Source of the DNA: CAZMSD01 sp964568855
GTDB taxonomy: Bacteria > CAIWAD01
NCBI GenBank assembly: GCA_964568855.1
Contig: CAZMSD010000017.1
Span: forward strand, 9,795 to 73,794
Direction of reading: 5' to 3'
Length of the DNA: 64,000 nucleotides
Numbering within the stretch: position 1 is the first letter of the stretch; every line of letters starts with the position of its first letter. Of this stretch, positions 35,195 to 44,900 are shown in pieces. Below the pieces are notes generated by a model that had not been told where the DNA came from, ran no database searches, and saw nothing but the letters and a program-made list of their open reading frames with translations. The translations under genes and the position numbers were made by a program.

Positions 35195-35224
35195 AGCCGG
35201 ACAACGCGAGTCGTCCGGCTTTTT
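35195..35224 (+). terminator. Rho-independent terminator after the small membrane protein gene
   Basis: AGCCGGAC (35195-35202) pairs with GTCCGGCT (35213-35220) and is followed by TTTTC. It sits between the small gene and the convergent AT-rich gene; the opposite strand has a shorter T-run (TTT), so it may act weakly in both directions. Confidence 0.85.
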
Positions 35225-35243
35225 CATTTGATATGGCAGTTGA

Positions 35244-36623
35244 TCAGCGCTTCTCCACTCTCACATTGTCATACAAGATGTTTCCTTCATAAGCTTGTAA
35301 AACAATGTATCCATGTGGAAAATCATTATTTATGACATTGAATATGATTTCATTGTCAATGTAACATTTAATGTTATTGCCAATTGCACTTACCGATAGA
35401 CGATACCAATTGTTATATTCAATTCTACGATTGGTTTTTACAATATCATGCCATTTACCATCCCACTTACCGAGGATAACCTCATTTCTATGTGGCAGAA
35501 TCTCAAATCGATAATTGCCTCTTCCACATGTCCGAAATATGATTCCTCCATTCACATTGTTTCCTGACTTGCTTAGAGCGTTAACATCTACTAGCACCAT
35601 ATAATTGTCCCATTCAGGATCACCATTAACGAGCCAGCTTCCATGAGAAGCAAGCAGTGCACCATTGTAGATTTGTACTTTATCATTAATGTTTTTCCAA
35701 CCGACAATTTCATTCTTGCTGAAATCATCAACAAACAACACTCTCGATTCATGCTCAGATGATGAAGACGGATGAGAGCTGACTTCATCTGCCGAATTCC
35801 GCAGTTCACTAACTCGTGCAGAATAAGGATTATATACGTCAACGCTTCGCAACTTCAACCGAACCTTAGCAACGAACTTGATTACGTCACCTTGATCAAC
35901 TCTTAGCGCCTCACCATAACTGTCATCGTAGTCCTGTTCAATGATTTCTACAGTTGCTGTTGTTTTAATTGCATCTTTAACTAGCATGAATTCTTCTACC
36001 TGCGTTACAGATTCAATTATTGACTTCCCGCCTTTCTCCATCGCATCTCTCTTTGCATATTCCAGCGCAAGTCGCTTGCATTCGTTTATGCTTTTATTCT
36101 CGTCAAGAATTGATTCACCATGACCTTCCGCCCAGATTGGCTTCAACATCTCCGCATTGAACATGGTCGCTTTTGCCTCTAGGATCTCAATATTCGCTTC
36201 ATCTCTATTTCGATTTAATCGTTCAATCTCGTTCTCGATCGATTCATGTCGGCTTTCAAGTTGCACAGCAATGTCATCTGCCAAACGATAATCACTATCG
36301 GCTGCTTGGTATGATTTCAGCAAGTCAACCAAATCCTCTGGTGCGATGATATCGACATTGCTTGAACCTCGATTGTAGGCGTCTCTTGCCTTTTCAAGCG
36401 TATTCTGTTTACTGATTTTATCCAGTTCAGCAGAATCCAATTCTGTTTGAACTTGTCGATAGTTCTGCTGAATGGACTTCATCTCCTCGTCAATAAGGGC
36501 GATAGCCTGCTCTCCTTCATCGATACGTGTTTGCCAATTGACCATGTTATCCTTTGCAAAAACAGAGTGCATAGAAATCAATAATGTGTAAATACCGAAC
36601 AAAAATGTCTTGATTTTCATCAT
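35244..36623 (-). CDS. AT-rich exported coiled-coil protein with a LamG-like C-terminal domain
   Basis: 459-residue exported protein. A signal peptide (FLFGIYTLLISMHSVFA) is followed by a coiled coil (about 30-150), a helical region (ECKRLALEYAKRDAMEKGGK, about 180-260) reminiscent of LPP20/secretin-associated families, and a C-terminal jelly-roll-like domain (about 300-459: FVDDFSKNEIVGWKNI, GGIIFRTCGRGNYRFEI, WYRLSVSAIGNNIKCYIDNE) resembling LamG/DUF1080 lectin-like folds. Base composition is strikingly lower in G+C than the flanks, and the protein is rich in Asn, Ile and Lys, so recent transfer is likely. ATG 36623 or 36620 can start. Function unknown. Confidence 0.72.
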   Translation of the reverse strand: MMKIKTFLFGIYTLLISMHSVFAKDNMVNWQTRIDEGEQAIALIDEEMKSIQQNYRQVQTELDSAELDKISKQNTLEKARDAYNRGSSNVDIIAPEDLVDLLKSYQAADSDYRLADDIAVQLESRHESIENEIERLNRNRDEANIEILEAKATMFNAEMLKPIWAEGHGESILDENKSINECKRLALEYAKRDAMEKGGKSIIESVTQVEEFMLVKDAIKTTATVEIIEQDYDDSYGEALRVDQGDVIKFVAKVRLKLRSVDVYNPYSARVSELRNSADEVSSHPSSSSEHESRVLFVDDFSKNEIVGWKNINDKVQIYNGALLASHGSWLVNGDPEWDNYMVLVDVNALSKSGNNVNGGIIFRTCGRGNYRFEILPHRNEVILGKWDGKWHDIVKTNRRIEYNNWYRLSVSAIGNNIKCYIDNEIIFNVINNDFPHGYIVLQAYEGNILYDNVRVEKR

Positions 36624-36696
36624 TCTCGTTCCTTCTAACTTCTAGGTTTCCTTACAACCTTACTAACCATCACTGATAATCGCGATGTAAATGCAC

Positions 36697-37443
36697 TCAA
36701 CCGCGTCGCTGCAGCTTTGCCAGCAAGCGTAGGATTTCCAGGTACAACCACACCAGCGTCACCAGTAATCCGAAAGCCCCATACCATTCCATGTATTTCG
36801 GCGCCCCGCGTTCGGCGCCCTCCTCGATGAAGTCGAAGTCGAGTACCAGGTTCAACGCGGCGATGACCACCACGAAGACGCTGAAGAGGATGCCCCAGGT
36901 GCCGCTCGAGTGAATCAGCGGGATGGACACGCCGAAGAATCCCAGGACGAAACTCAGCATGTACAGGATGAAGATGCCGCCGGTGGCCGCCGCAATGCCC
37001 AGCTTGAAATTCTCCGTGGCCTTGATCAGCCCGGAACGGTAGGCGAGCAGCAGCGCTCCCAGAGTTCCGAAGGTCAGAAAGACCGCCTGGCTGACGATGC
37101 CCGGGTAGCGCTGCTCGAAGCCCAGCGAGATTCCGCCCAGGGCCAGTCCCTCCAGCGCGGCGTACAGCGGCGTGGTTATGGGCGCCCAGGTCTTCTTGAA
37201 CACGGTTACCACGGCCACGACCAGGCCCCCGAAGACGCCCAGCAGGACCAGACCCGTCATGCCCGGGCCGGCGTTGTTCCAGGTCCAGGAGGCCGTGATC
37301 ATCAGGATCAGCAGCCCCAGGGCGGTCTTGTTCACTGTTCCGCCGATGGTCATGGCGCCTTCGCCCGCGCCGGCCCTTACCCGGGCGAAGGTGTCGGCCC
37401 TGAGCGCCGGGTTGGCCGACCTGAGTGCCAGATGTCCCGCCAT
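36697..37443 (-). CDS. Bax inhibitor-1/YccA family membrane protein
   Basis: 248-residue inner-membrane protein with seven hydrophobic segments. It reads ALGLLILMITASWTW, then TTPLYAALEGLALGGISLGF, LGFFGVSIP and finally ALNLVLDFDFIEEGAERGAP with the conserved acidic pair, and EWYGAFGLLVTLVWLYLEILRLL. The YccA branch of the TMBIM family lets calcium or protons leak; in E. coli YccA modulates FtsH. ATG 37443 has GGAG upstream; the longer frame is a shadow. Normal G+C content returns here after the AT-rich gene. Confidence 0.9.
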   Translation of the reverse strand: MAGHLALRSANPALRADTFARVRAGAGEGAMTIGGTVNKTALGLLILMITASWTWNNAGPGMTGLVLLGVFGGLVVAVVTVFKKTWAPITTPLYAALEGLALGGISLGFEQRYPGIVSQAVFLTFGTLGALLLAYRSGLIKATENFKLGIAAATGGIFILYMLSFVLGFFGVSIPLIHSSGTWGILFSVFVVVIAALNLVLDFDFIEEGAERGAPKYMEWYGAFGLLVTLVWLYLEILRLLAKLQRRG

Positions 37444-37616
37444 GTGAACTCCAAGATCTGGTTGATGGAATGTGTTACGAGCCGAAAACCGTCGCCTGAC
37501 ATATCCGTTTCGGACGATCCTTATCCCTGGCAGGGCACAGGCAGCTGATCGACCCGGCGCCTCCAGCCCTATTGCCGGCCGGGCTGACGGCGCCGGGCCG
37601 GGGAGAAAGCACATGA

Positions 37617-40040
37617 TCAGGATCCTGATCCCTCCAGCTGCAGCACCTTCGTGCTTTCCTCGCCGAACTGGCTGATTACTCTGACGGCGATTCTCCGCCC
37701 CTCTCCAACCGGAATCGGATGTGATACATGACCGTACAGTCGGTCGAAAGCGTCCTCGTCGATTTCGATACGCAGAGTCTTCTCGGCGCGTTTGCGGGCG
37801 GAGTCTGCGGCCAGACGCTCAAGTCCTTTGCGCCACTTGTCGTATTCCTTCTTGTCGCCGCCGCAGAAGAAGATTTGGCGAGCCACGAAGTTGCTGCCGT
37901 CGTAATCCGAGTCCACCATCCAGTAGGCGATCTCGTGCACGTCGCGGGGCTTGACCTCGTCGGCGATGGGGTCGTAGAGGTCGAGACCACGGATCTCCAC
38001 TAGGACCTGTGAGGAACCATCATCGGCGGGATCCGTGTCACACAGGCCGATATCGGGTTCGCCGATGGTGACGAAAGCGGCCGCCTTCTTGTCGCGCTTG
38101 AGCAGGCCCTCCTGGATCAGGTCGTCGTGCATGCGGGTGCGTGTCACCTCGAAGGTGCCCGCGCTGGTGGTCACGCTGCCGCTCTCGATGCCGCTTTCGA
38201 AATGAAAACCCAGCACGATCAGCCAGTCGGCGTCGCCGCGGGCGCGGCAGGCCTTGACCGCTTCGTTGACAGCCCGACGGCTGACGCTGCCGAACTTGGG
38301 CCCGATGTGCAGATAGGCCTTACGTTCGCCGTCGGCGGAGGGGTAGAAGCCCTCGGCGTGCAGGTTGGCGTCGTGCAGCCGGTCGACCCGGGTAAAGACC
38401 GCAGTCTCGCCCTTGAGCCCGTTCTTGACCCCCGAGTGACGCAGGTATTCGAAGATCAGCTCTTCGAAGTCGGCCAGCTCACCTGTTTGGCGCTGCTCGT
38501 CCAGTTCCTCGGGCGGAACCGGGTCGAAGCTCTGCAGGGTCTCGACGGTAAAGGGGCCGGAAACGCGGAGTTTCTTCCTGTCTTCGTAGGGCTTGTCGTA
38601 GAGGGTTATCTGCTCCGGAGAGTCATCGTGAGCAATAGTCTCTAGCTTGATGTGTGGAATCTGCTCGTAGACGAATCCCTGGCGCACGTCGTGGCTCTGC
38701 TCTTCCTCGGGTTTGTACAGGATACAGCGCTGGATCACCTTTCTCGTAGTTTGAACAGTGTACAGCTTGTCATCTCCGTATCCGCCGGAAGCTGTGTCTG
38801 TCCAAGTATCTGAGATAGGAAAGAATGGAAAGTCATCAACATACCTACGATAGCTTAGGGTCTTTCCATATGATTCAAGCCTATCCTGTTGCTTCAACCG
38901 CTCAAATCCTGCAGTATTTGTCTTCCAACCACCGGGCCCAGGTGTGAATTTCTGACCCTCGAATTCAACCGTCATTGAAGTTGATGCGCTTCTTGATGTA
39001 GAAGTCAGTGGTGATCTTCGATACACCTTCGCGCCTTCTGGCAACTGAGTCGTATCCGCCTTCTCTGAAGGTGTCATTTTTCTGAACTCGCCATCGGGTG
39101 TCGACACATAGTCGTAGTTCACCCATTGCGTGCCTGATCTTGGCCAGAACAGGCTTCGATGCTTCACTGTCGCATTGTCTCTGCAGTACCATAGAAGGAA
39201 ATCATTCGTAGAGGGGAGTAGGTCACCGGCTTTCGTAGTTGTCTTCCTGAACACGATCTGCCCGATGAAATTCTCACTCCCGAAAACTTCGTCCATCAGA
39301 CAGCGCACCAGGTGCACGTTCTCGTCCGAGATCTGCACGAAGCAGGATCCCGACTCCGTCAGCAGTTCCTTCGACACCAGCAGCCGGTCGCGCAGGTAGC
39401 TCAGGTAGCTGTGGATGCCCAGCTCCCAGGTGTCGCGGTAGGCCTTGATCTGTTCCGGCTCCCCGGTCAGGTCGCGGTCGTCGCCATCCCGCACCGTGCG
39501 GTTGCCGATGCGCATCTGCCAGTTGCTGCCGTACTTGATGCCGTAAGGCGGGTCGATGTAGATACACTGCACCTGCCCGGCCATGCCTTCGCGCTGAAGC
39601 AGCGAAGTCATCACCATCAAGCTGTCGCCCAGGATCATGCGGTTGGTCCAGCCGTCCTGGTGACGGTAGTAGTCGCTGACTTTCTCCAGCTCGTCCCGCT
39701 CGAGGGCGTGGCCGAAGAGCTCGTCCAGCAGGTCCTCCTGGGTCTCGCGGCCCTCCGCCCGGCGGTAAAGCCCCTCGATCAGGGTCTCGGGAGCGATGTG
39801 CGCGTGGCGGTAGAGCGAGCGCAGATCGACCTGCAGGCGCTCTTCCTCGTCCTCGGCTCCGTGTTTGCCCAGCCAGAAGAGCTCGGGGTCCTGCCCCCGG
39901 TGCACCACCGGGTTCAGTGGAAACTCGGCCCGCTCCGGTCCCTTGCGCACAGCGGGACTGGCCGCCTCGCTGCCTGCCTCTTCCCTGCTGGGAATGTGGC
40001 TGCGCTTGTTTTTCTTGTGACGTATGGACTTGACGCTCAT
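37617..40040 (-). CDS. Site-specific DNA methyltransferase (type III-like Mod), mosaic and lacking SAM motif I
   Basis: 807-residue restriction-modification methyltransferase. The N-terminal part has the catalytic motif DPPYGIKYGSNWQ (about residue 165) and QISDENVHLVRCLMDEVFG; the C-terminal part reads HDVRQGFVYEQIPHIKL, LYDKPYEDRKKLRVSGPFT, IEIDEDAFDRLYG. This matches the large Mod proteins that pair with BPTD_3080-type restriction helicases. No FxGxG or DPTCGSGT SAM-binding segment is present; it would be expected right after KVIQRCIL (about 38730), where the sequence jumps to YKPEEEQSHDVRQG. The middle (about 38740-39260) is AT-richer than both flanks, suggesting a swapped target-recognition region. 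It may be inactive. Start set by the methionine at 40040. Confidence 0.8.
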   Translation of the reverse strand: MSVKSIRHKKNKRSHIPSREEAGSEAASPAVRKGPERAEFPLNPVVHRGQDPELFWLGKHGAEDEEERLQVDLRSLYRHAHIAPETLIEGLYRRAEGRETQEDLLDELFGHALERDELEKVSDYYRHQDGWTNRMILGDSLMVMTSLLQREGMAGQVQCIYIDPPYGIKYGSNWQMRIGNRTVRDGDDRDLTGEPEQIKAYRDTWELGIHSYLSYLRDRLLVSKELLTESGSCFVQISDENVHLVRCLMDEVFGSENFIGQIVFRKTTTKAGDLLPSTNDFLLWYCRDNATVKHRSLFWPRSGTQWVNYDYVSTPDGEFRKMTPSEKADTTQLPEGAKVYRRSPLTSTSRSASTSMTVEFEGQKFTPGPGGWKTNTAGFERLKQQDRLESYGKTLSYRRYVDDFPFFPISDTWTDTASGGYGDDKLYTVQTTRKVIQRCILYKPEEEQSHDVRQGFVYEQIPHIKLETIAHDDSPEQITLYDKPYEDRKKLRVSGPFTVETLQSFDPVPPEELDEQRQTGELADFEELIFEYLRHSGVKNGLKGETAVFTRVDRLHDANLHAEGFYPSADGERKAYLHIGPKFGSVSRRAVNEAVKACRARGDADWLIVLGFHFESGIESGSVTTSAGTFEVTRTRMHDDLIQEGLLKRDKKAAAFVTIGEPDIGLCDTDPADDGSSQVLVEIRGLDLYDPIADEVKPRDVHEIAYWMVDSDYDGSNFVARQIFFCGGDKKEYDKWRKGLERLAADSARKRAEKTLRIEIDEDAFDRLYGHVSHPIPVGEGRRIAVRVISQFGEESTKVLQLEGSGS

Positions 40041-40078
40041 CGCTCGCCTTCGCTCATCTTCGGTCCATTCCAGCTGAA

Positions 40079-40099
40079 TGTGCAACAGCCTGTTGCACA
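40079..40099. promoter_or_regulatory. 21-base inverted repeat upstream of the methyltransferase gene
   Basis: TGTGCAACAG and CTGTTGCACA flank a single central C, a perfect 10-base inverted repeat 39 bases before the methyltransferase start. Position and symmetry suggest an operator for a dimeric repressor or controller protein. Confidence 0.5.
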
Positions 40100-40303
40100 A
40101 ATCGGAAATCCGGTCCGGCTTTGCACCTCGAATGCACGCATGGAACTTCTTGAATCACTGCCTGTTGCGATCGCTAAAAGCCCAATTCATACATCAGAAT
40201 TGCACGTTACCGATTTCCGCATATTAGATCATGATCCGATCATTCGCTGGAATTATCTGCCTGTTTATTAAAACCTTATCCCATTCTTTCACGAGAAATA
40301 AGA

Positions 40304-41947
40304 TCAATGATCTCTTCCATGTTCGTCGAGGGTTTCCGCGAGATGCCATCGCGCAGCCGGCCCCCTGCCAACGACGCACAGGCGGCGGTCCTCGCGAAGA
40401 GATCGAAGAAGCGACTTCAGCTCTCCTTCCGTGCAGTCCGGCAGGACTTGCTGAAATTCACGAAAAGGGGCACCGGCGGAGCCCCGGTCGGACACATGAC
40501 GCACCAGGAACTCCATCTTCGTTCTTCGATCCAATCCTCGACGTCGTGTTCTTTCTCCCAGTCGGCCTGTCCGCCTATAGTATTCCGTCGCCAGAATGAA
40601 TCTTGATCCTCGTCCGTGACCGATGCGTTCCAGGATCCCCGCATTTCGAAGCTCGTTTAGACGCGGGCGTTGATCAGGATCCACTTTCTCCGAGCGGCGA
40701 ATCCGATCCAGCAGAAGGAAATCCTGCGTGGAAAACGTCAGCAGGGTCTGCTCACCGACATGTTCAAGGAAGCGCAGGAAGTCGGGATCCTGAACCAATC
40801 CCTGCAGATTGAGGGTGACCTGGTACTCGTCCGAGTAGGAGTATTCAGGCAAGGCCTTGCCCTGACGGATTGCCTGCTCGAACATCAGATTCGCCCCTTG
40901 TCCCGACCGCTCAACCAGACCCGCGCGTTCCAAGGTCTCAGCAATTCTCCTGTTCCTCGGATAGTGTCGCCAGAGGATGTTCTCCGGCGTGATCCCTTCT
41001 GGAAAACCACCCGGACTTTCAACGATCAGCCGTCTATCATACTGGCGAACGAAGACCGATCCTTGCCTTGTGTAATCACGATGACTCACCGCATTATTGA
41101 TCGCCTCACGAACGCTCCGTTCATCGAATGTGCTGATCTCTCGCAAGAATAAACCTTCCTGGAAGTGTTGACCGCTGTTTCGCTGGTTGATCAAGTCCCA
41201 AAGGCGGTCCAGGTACAAGAAATAACCGGCGCGGAACTCGATTCGCTGCTGAGCCGGACCCGCAATTTCGGTACTCCGGTACTCGTACTTCAACTCGGCT
41301 TGAGGTAATTCGCGCCTCAGGGCTAATTCTTTCCCCAGCAGGATCAAGGCAGCCCAAGTTGGTCGCCCATCGATCACAAGCTCGGCATCAACCAAGAACT
41401 GCATGACAGGTTTATGCAGTAGCTCTTGATTCAGTGTGCGATCACGCCATCGACTTCGAAGGATGTCAATGGCCTCAGGGGCAAGGTCTTCAACGGCTGC
41501 AGTCACGCACATCTCGGCAGAGAAATCCGTGCTCAGCTCTTCGTAGATCGTCTTCTTCCTGGCATGATCCATCTGAATCAGGCTGTCTCCGGTCCTCATC
41601 CAGGCCACGCCACCCACTTCGAGGGCAACCCCTCGAGGTCGCGCCGGTACAGTGAATACCAGAACCCGACCGTTAGTGTGTTGCATCTCCGCTGCGCCAA
41701 CCGGGTGGTGCAGCTGCTGAAAGATTCCTGCTGCGGTTCTTCCCGGTTCAGTAAAGGCGCGTGTTCCTACCACCTGCCGTGGACGGCGGTCGGAAACACC
41801 GAGAACAACCGACCCGCCGCCTTCATTGGCGATCGCGCAGCAGTACTTGACCAATTCGCTGAAGCTGAAGCGGTTCTGCGCTTTCTTGAACTCGAGACGT
41901 TCGCCTTCCGGTTCGGTGAGCAGTCGATGCAGTTCCCCGATCAGCAT
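40304..41947 (-). CDS. AlbA_2 (divergent AAA-4/Schlafen-like) ATP-binding protein
   Basis: 547-residue protein between the two restriction-modification genes. The N-terminus is an AlbA_2 nucleic-acid-binding domain (ERLEFKKAQNRFSF, CAIANEGGGSVVLGV), followed by a GHKL/HATPase_c_4 region (VREAINNAVSHRDYTRQGSV, RRLIVESPGGFPEGITPENI), and a C-terminal winged-helix-like region. Similar proteins are predicted transcriptional regulators or defence accessory proteins. It overlaps the restriction gene by 7 bases (ATG inside its end) and lies 263 bases before the methyltransferase, so it is co-transcribed with the restriction subunit. Confidence 0.8.
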   Translation of the reverse strand: MLIGELHRLLTEPEGERLEFKKAQNRFSFSELVKYCCAIANEGGGSVVLGVSDRRPRQVVGTRAFTEPGRTAAGIFQQLHHPVGAAEMQHTNGRVLVFTVPARPRGVALEVGGVAWMRTGDSLIQMDHARKKTIYEELSTDFSAEMCVTAAVEDLAPEAIDILRSRWRDRTLNQELLHKPVMQFLVDAELVIDGRPTWAALILLGKELALRRELPQAELKYEYRSTEIAGPAQQRIEFRAGYFLYLDRLWDLINQRNSGQHFQEGLFLREISTFDERSVREAINNAVSHRDYTRQGSVFVRQYDRRLIVESPGGFPEGITPENILWRHYPRNRRIAETLERAGLVERSGQGANLMFEQAIRQGKALPEYSYSDEYQVTLNLQGLVQDPDFLRFLEHVGEQTLLTFSTQDFLLLDRIRRSEKVDPDQRPRLNELRNAGILERIGHGRGSRFILATEYYRRTGRLGERTRRRGLDRRTKMEFLVRHVSDRGSAGAPFREFQQVLPDCTEGELKSLLRSLREDRRLCVVGRGPAARWHLAETLDEHGRDH

Positions 41948-44900
41948 TCCGCGCCCCTCTCTTCAGACTCAAGGCGCTGGATCACCGAGCGCAGTTGGTT
42001 CTTGATATCCTTGATCTCCCCGGCCACTTCGAGGAACTCCCAGCGCCCCCAGCCGTGACGCTCGGCGGCGGCGTTCACGGCCGGCAGCCAGCGGTGTTCC
42101 ACGTACCAGCGCTTGGCTTCCTTGTCCTTGTTCATACCGGTCACTTCAAGGATAAGAGTCCGTTCCACGCCGTTATCCGCGGGCAAACGTATCAGGAAAT
42201 CGGGGAAGTAGAGGCGATCCTCGTCCTCGTGCACATAGGGAACGGCGAAGCCGAGAAAGGCATTCTTCACGTAGGACAGGATTCGTCCCTCTTCGGCAAG
42301 CTCCTCCAGGGACTTCGCCGCGATCTGCTCCCAGCTCTTCGTATCGGCAACAACGTAGTTCACGTGGCTGTGCGTGGTTTCCAAGACGGGACGGCTGGTC
42401 TGGCCCCGCACGTGGTTAGTGCTGCCTTCGGTGTTGTTCATCCGTAACACGGGAAGGATGCGCGAATCGGGATTTGCCGCCGTCTGGATCGCGCGTTCGA
42501 TGCCGCCGATGTAGCGCTCGGGATCGAAGTGCCACAGCAGTTGCTTGAAGCAATCGCCGTGACACACCACACGGGTGTGATACCACTCCTCTACAACATC
42601 CCTGGCCTGGGCGAATCGGGCGAATTCCACGTTGTTGTCTCCATCGCGGAACTGGCGGGCAAGCAACTGCTGCGTGATACGGTAGATCACCTGCTGATGG
42701 CGGAGTTCTCGCATCTCGTCGGCCGAGAGTACGGTCTCATCCGCCGTAACTGCTGTACACATCCTGGTCACCGTGGGGATGTCCGGTCCGATCTCGAAAG
42801 GGTCGATCTCGCTGAAATCGGCCTGGATCGGCGATCGCGGCTGGTCGATGCGATAGCCGACCAAGTTGGGGAAGCGAATCTCGCAGCGTTCCTGTCTCTC
42901 CGGCAAAGCCCTGACCAAATGCAGTTCCTGTGGCGCTGCCGGTGTGGTTTTTCCACCTCTGAACAACTTGAACGGAACGCCGATGATGTGAGCGTACTCC
43001 GGGGGATAGCGATAGGAATGGATCCGCCGGCGGTCCTCCGTGAATCGACCTTTCCTGTCGTAGCCTTGTAGCACGTAATGCTTGCGCCGCAGGGCCCTGC
43101 CGGCGATCTGTTCGCACAGAAGCTGCGATCCAAACGCGCGTATACCGACAATGTGTGTCACCGTATTGGCATCCCAGCCCTCTGTCAGCATGGAGACGGA
43201 AACCACGCACCGAATGTGCTCGCCCAGGGTTCCGGGCTTTCCCACCGTATTGACCACCTCGCGAAGTAGCTCTGTATCTGTCAGGTTTTCTGCGGCGCCT
43301 GCTCCATGAAGGCGGGCATAGTCCTCCTTGAAGCGCTCGATTTCAGGTGCGAACACCTTGCGGAACTCGGTACTGACCTGATCCAGCTGCTCCAGTGCGT
43401 CACTGTCGATCAGCAGCGTAGGCGCTTTGCGTTTCGCTTTTCCTGTTGAAGGATCGAAGTTGGAAAACAGGGGAAGCTGGCCGGCGACGGTTCGTATCTC
43501 ACCATCGGGCAGCATCCGCTCGTAGCCGGCCAGGTAGCGAAACACGTCTCGCGAGACAGTTGTGTTGTTACACACGACAATGAAAACCGGCGGACTGTCG
43601 AACAGATCCCGCAGACGCTCATATTCCTCTTTGTAGTGGCGATAGAATTGCTGCAAGGCGATCTTCAGCGTCTCGGGCAGTCGCGGCGCCTCATCCTCGA
43701 AAGTCTTGCCTCTCTCTTTCGCATCTGCTCGCTGCCGGCGTCGTCCCTTTCTTGGCAGATCGTCCTTGATGTGCTCGTACAAGTTCTTCAGCACTGGATC
43801 ATCGAGCTGCTGCGTGTCATCGCGTTCAGGCAGATAGGGAATCTTCACCAGGCCGGATTCAATGGCCTCGATCAGACCGAAGTCGCTGACTGCCCAGCCG
43901 AAGAGGCTGTAGGGCGTGTAGCCCGAGCCCGTCAAGTAGTAGGGTGTGGCACTCAGATCGTGGATCCAGCGCACCTTGAAGCGTTTGTGCAGCTCCTGCA
44001 CCCCTTTGAACCAGACGGCGGCGCGCTTGTTCTCTTCACGGGTGTCCTCGCCCTCGGCGACCTGCCCGTCTTCCCGCGGTAGATAGCAGTGATGAGCTTC
44101 GTCATTCAACACCAGCAGACGGGATCCCGGACGGAAGGCGCCTGTCACACGCTTCAGAACCTGCGCATAGTCCTCGCGCGCCTCGCGCTTCTTTCCGTCG
44201 ATACCGCGCTTGCCATCGAAGGGGCTGCGCTTGTTACCCTGCAGGGTCTTGGACAAAAATTGATGGTAATTGGTGATCACAATGCGGGAATTCAACTCTC
44301 GCAGACTTTCCTCCCAGTGGGGCGACACTAGACTGCGTTCGCGATAGTAGTCGCGTGCATCGGTGGAACGCGTGCGCAAGGTGTCCGCCTTGAGCACGCC
44401 CAGCCGATCGCGGATTGTGATACCCGGTGCGATGACCAGGAAATTATCCGCGAATCGTGTGTCGTTGCGATACTCCCGCCGGTTGAAGAAGTTATACAGA
44501 ATCAGCGCGGCCATCACCACGGTCTTCCCGGTTCCGGTGGCCATTTTGAATGCGATCCTGGGCAGACCGGCTGTTTCTTTCCAGCATTCCGCAAGGAGAT
44601 TCAGCAGATGCTGACCGGCGTTTGTAGAATCCGCTACTTCATTCAGCCAGATCGCCGACTCCAAGGCTTCACGCTGAGCGAAGAACAATTGCTGGGTGGG
44701 CGCGCGGTCAGGATTATCGAACCAGTACCGCAGCAATTCGCGCGTGACACGCGTCGTCTGTGGCCACCGGGCTTCGCGCCATGATCCTACTTCGCGGCGC
44801 ATCATGTTTACGATATGGTCGGCGTACTCCTCACGCAAGTCATTGATTTCAAAAGCACTGGTTTGACCGCTCTGTCTGAGCGGAACCGTGCGGATCTCCG

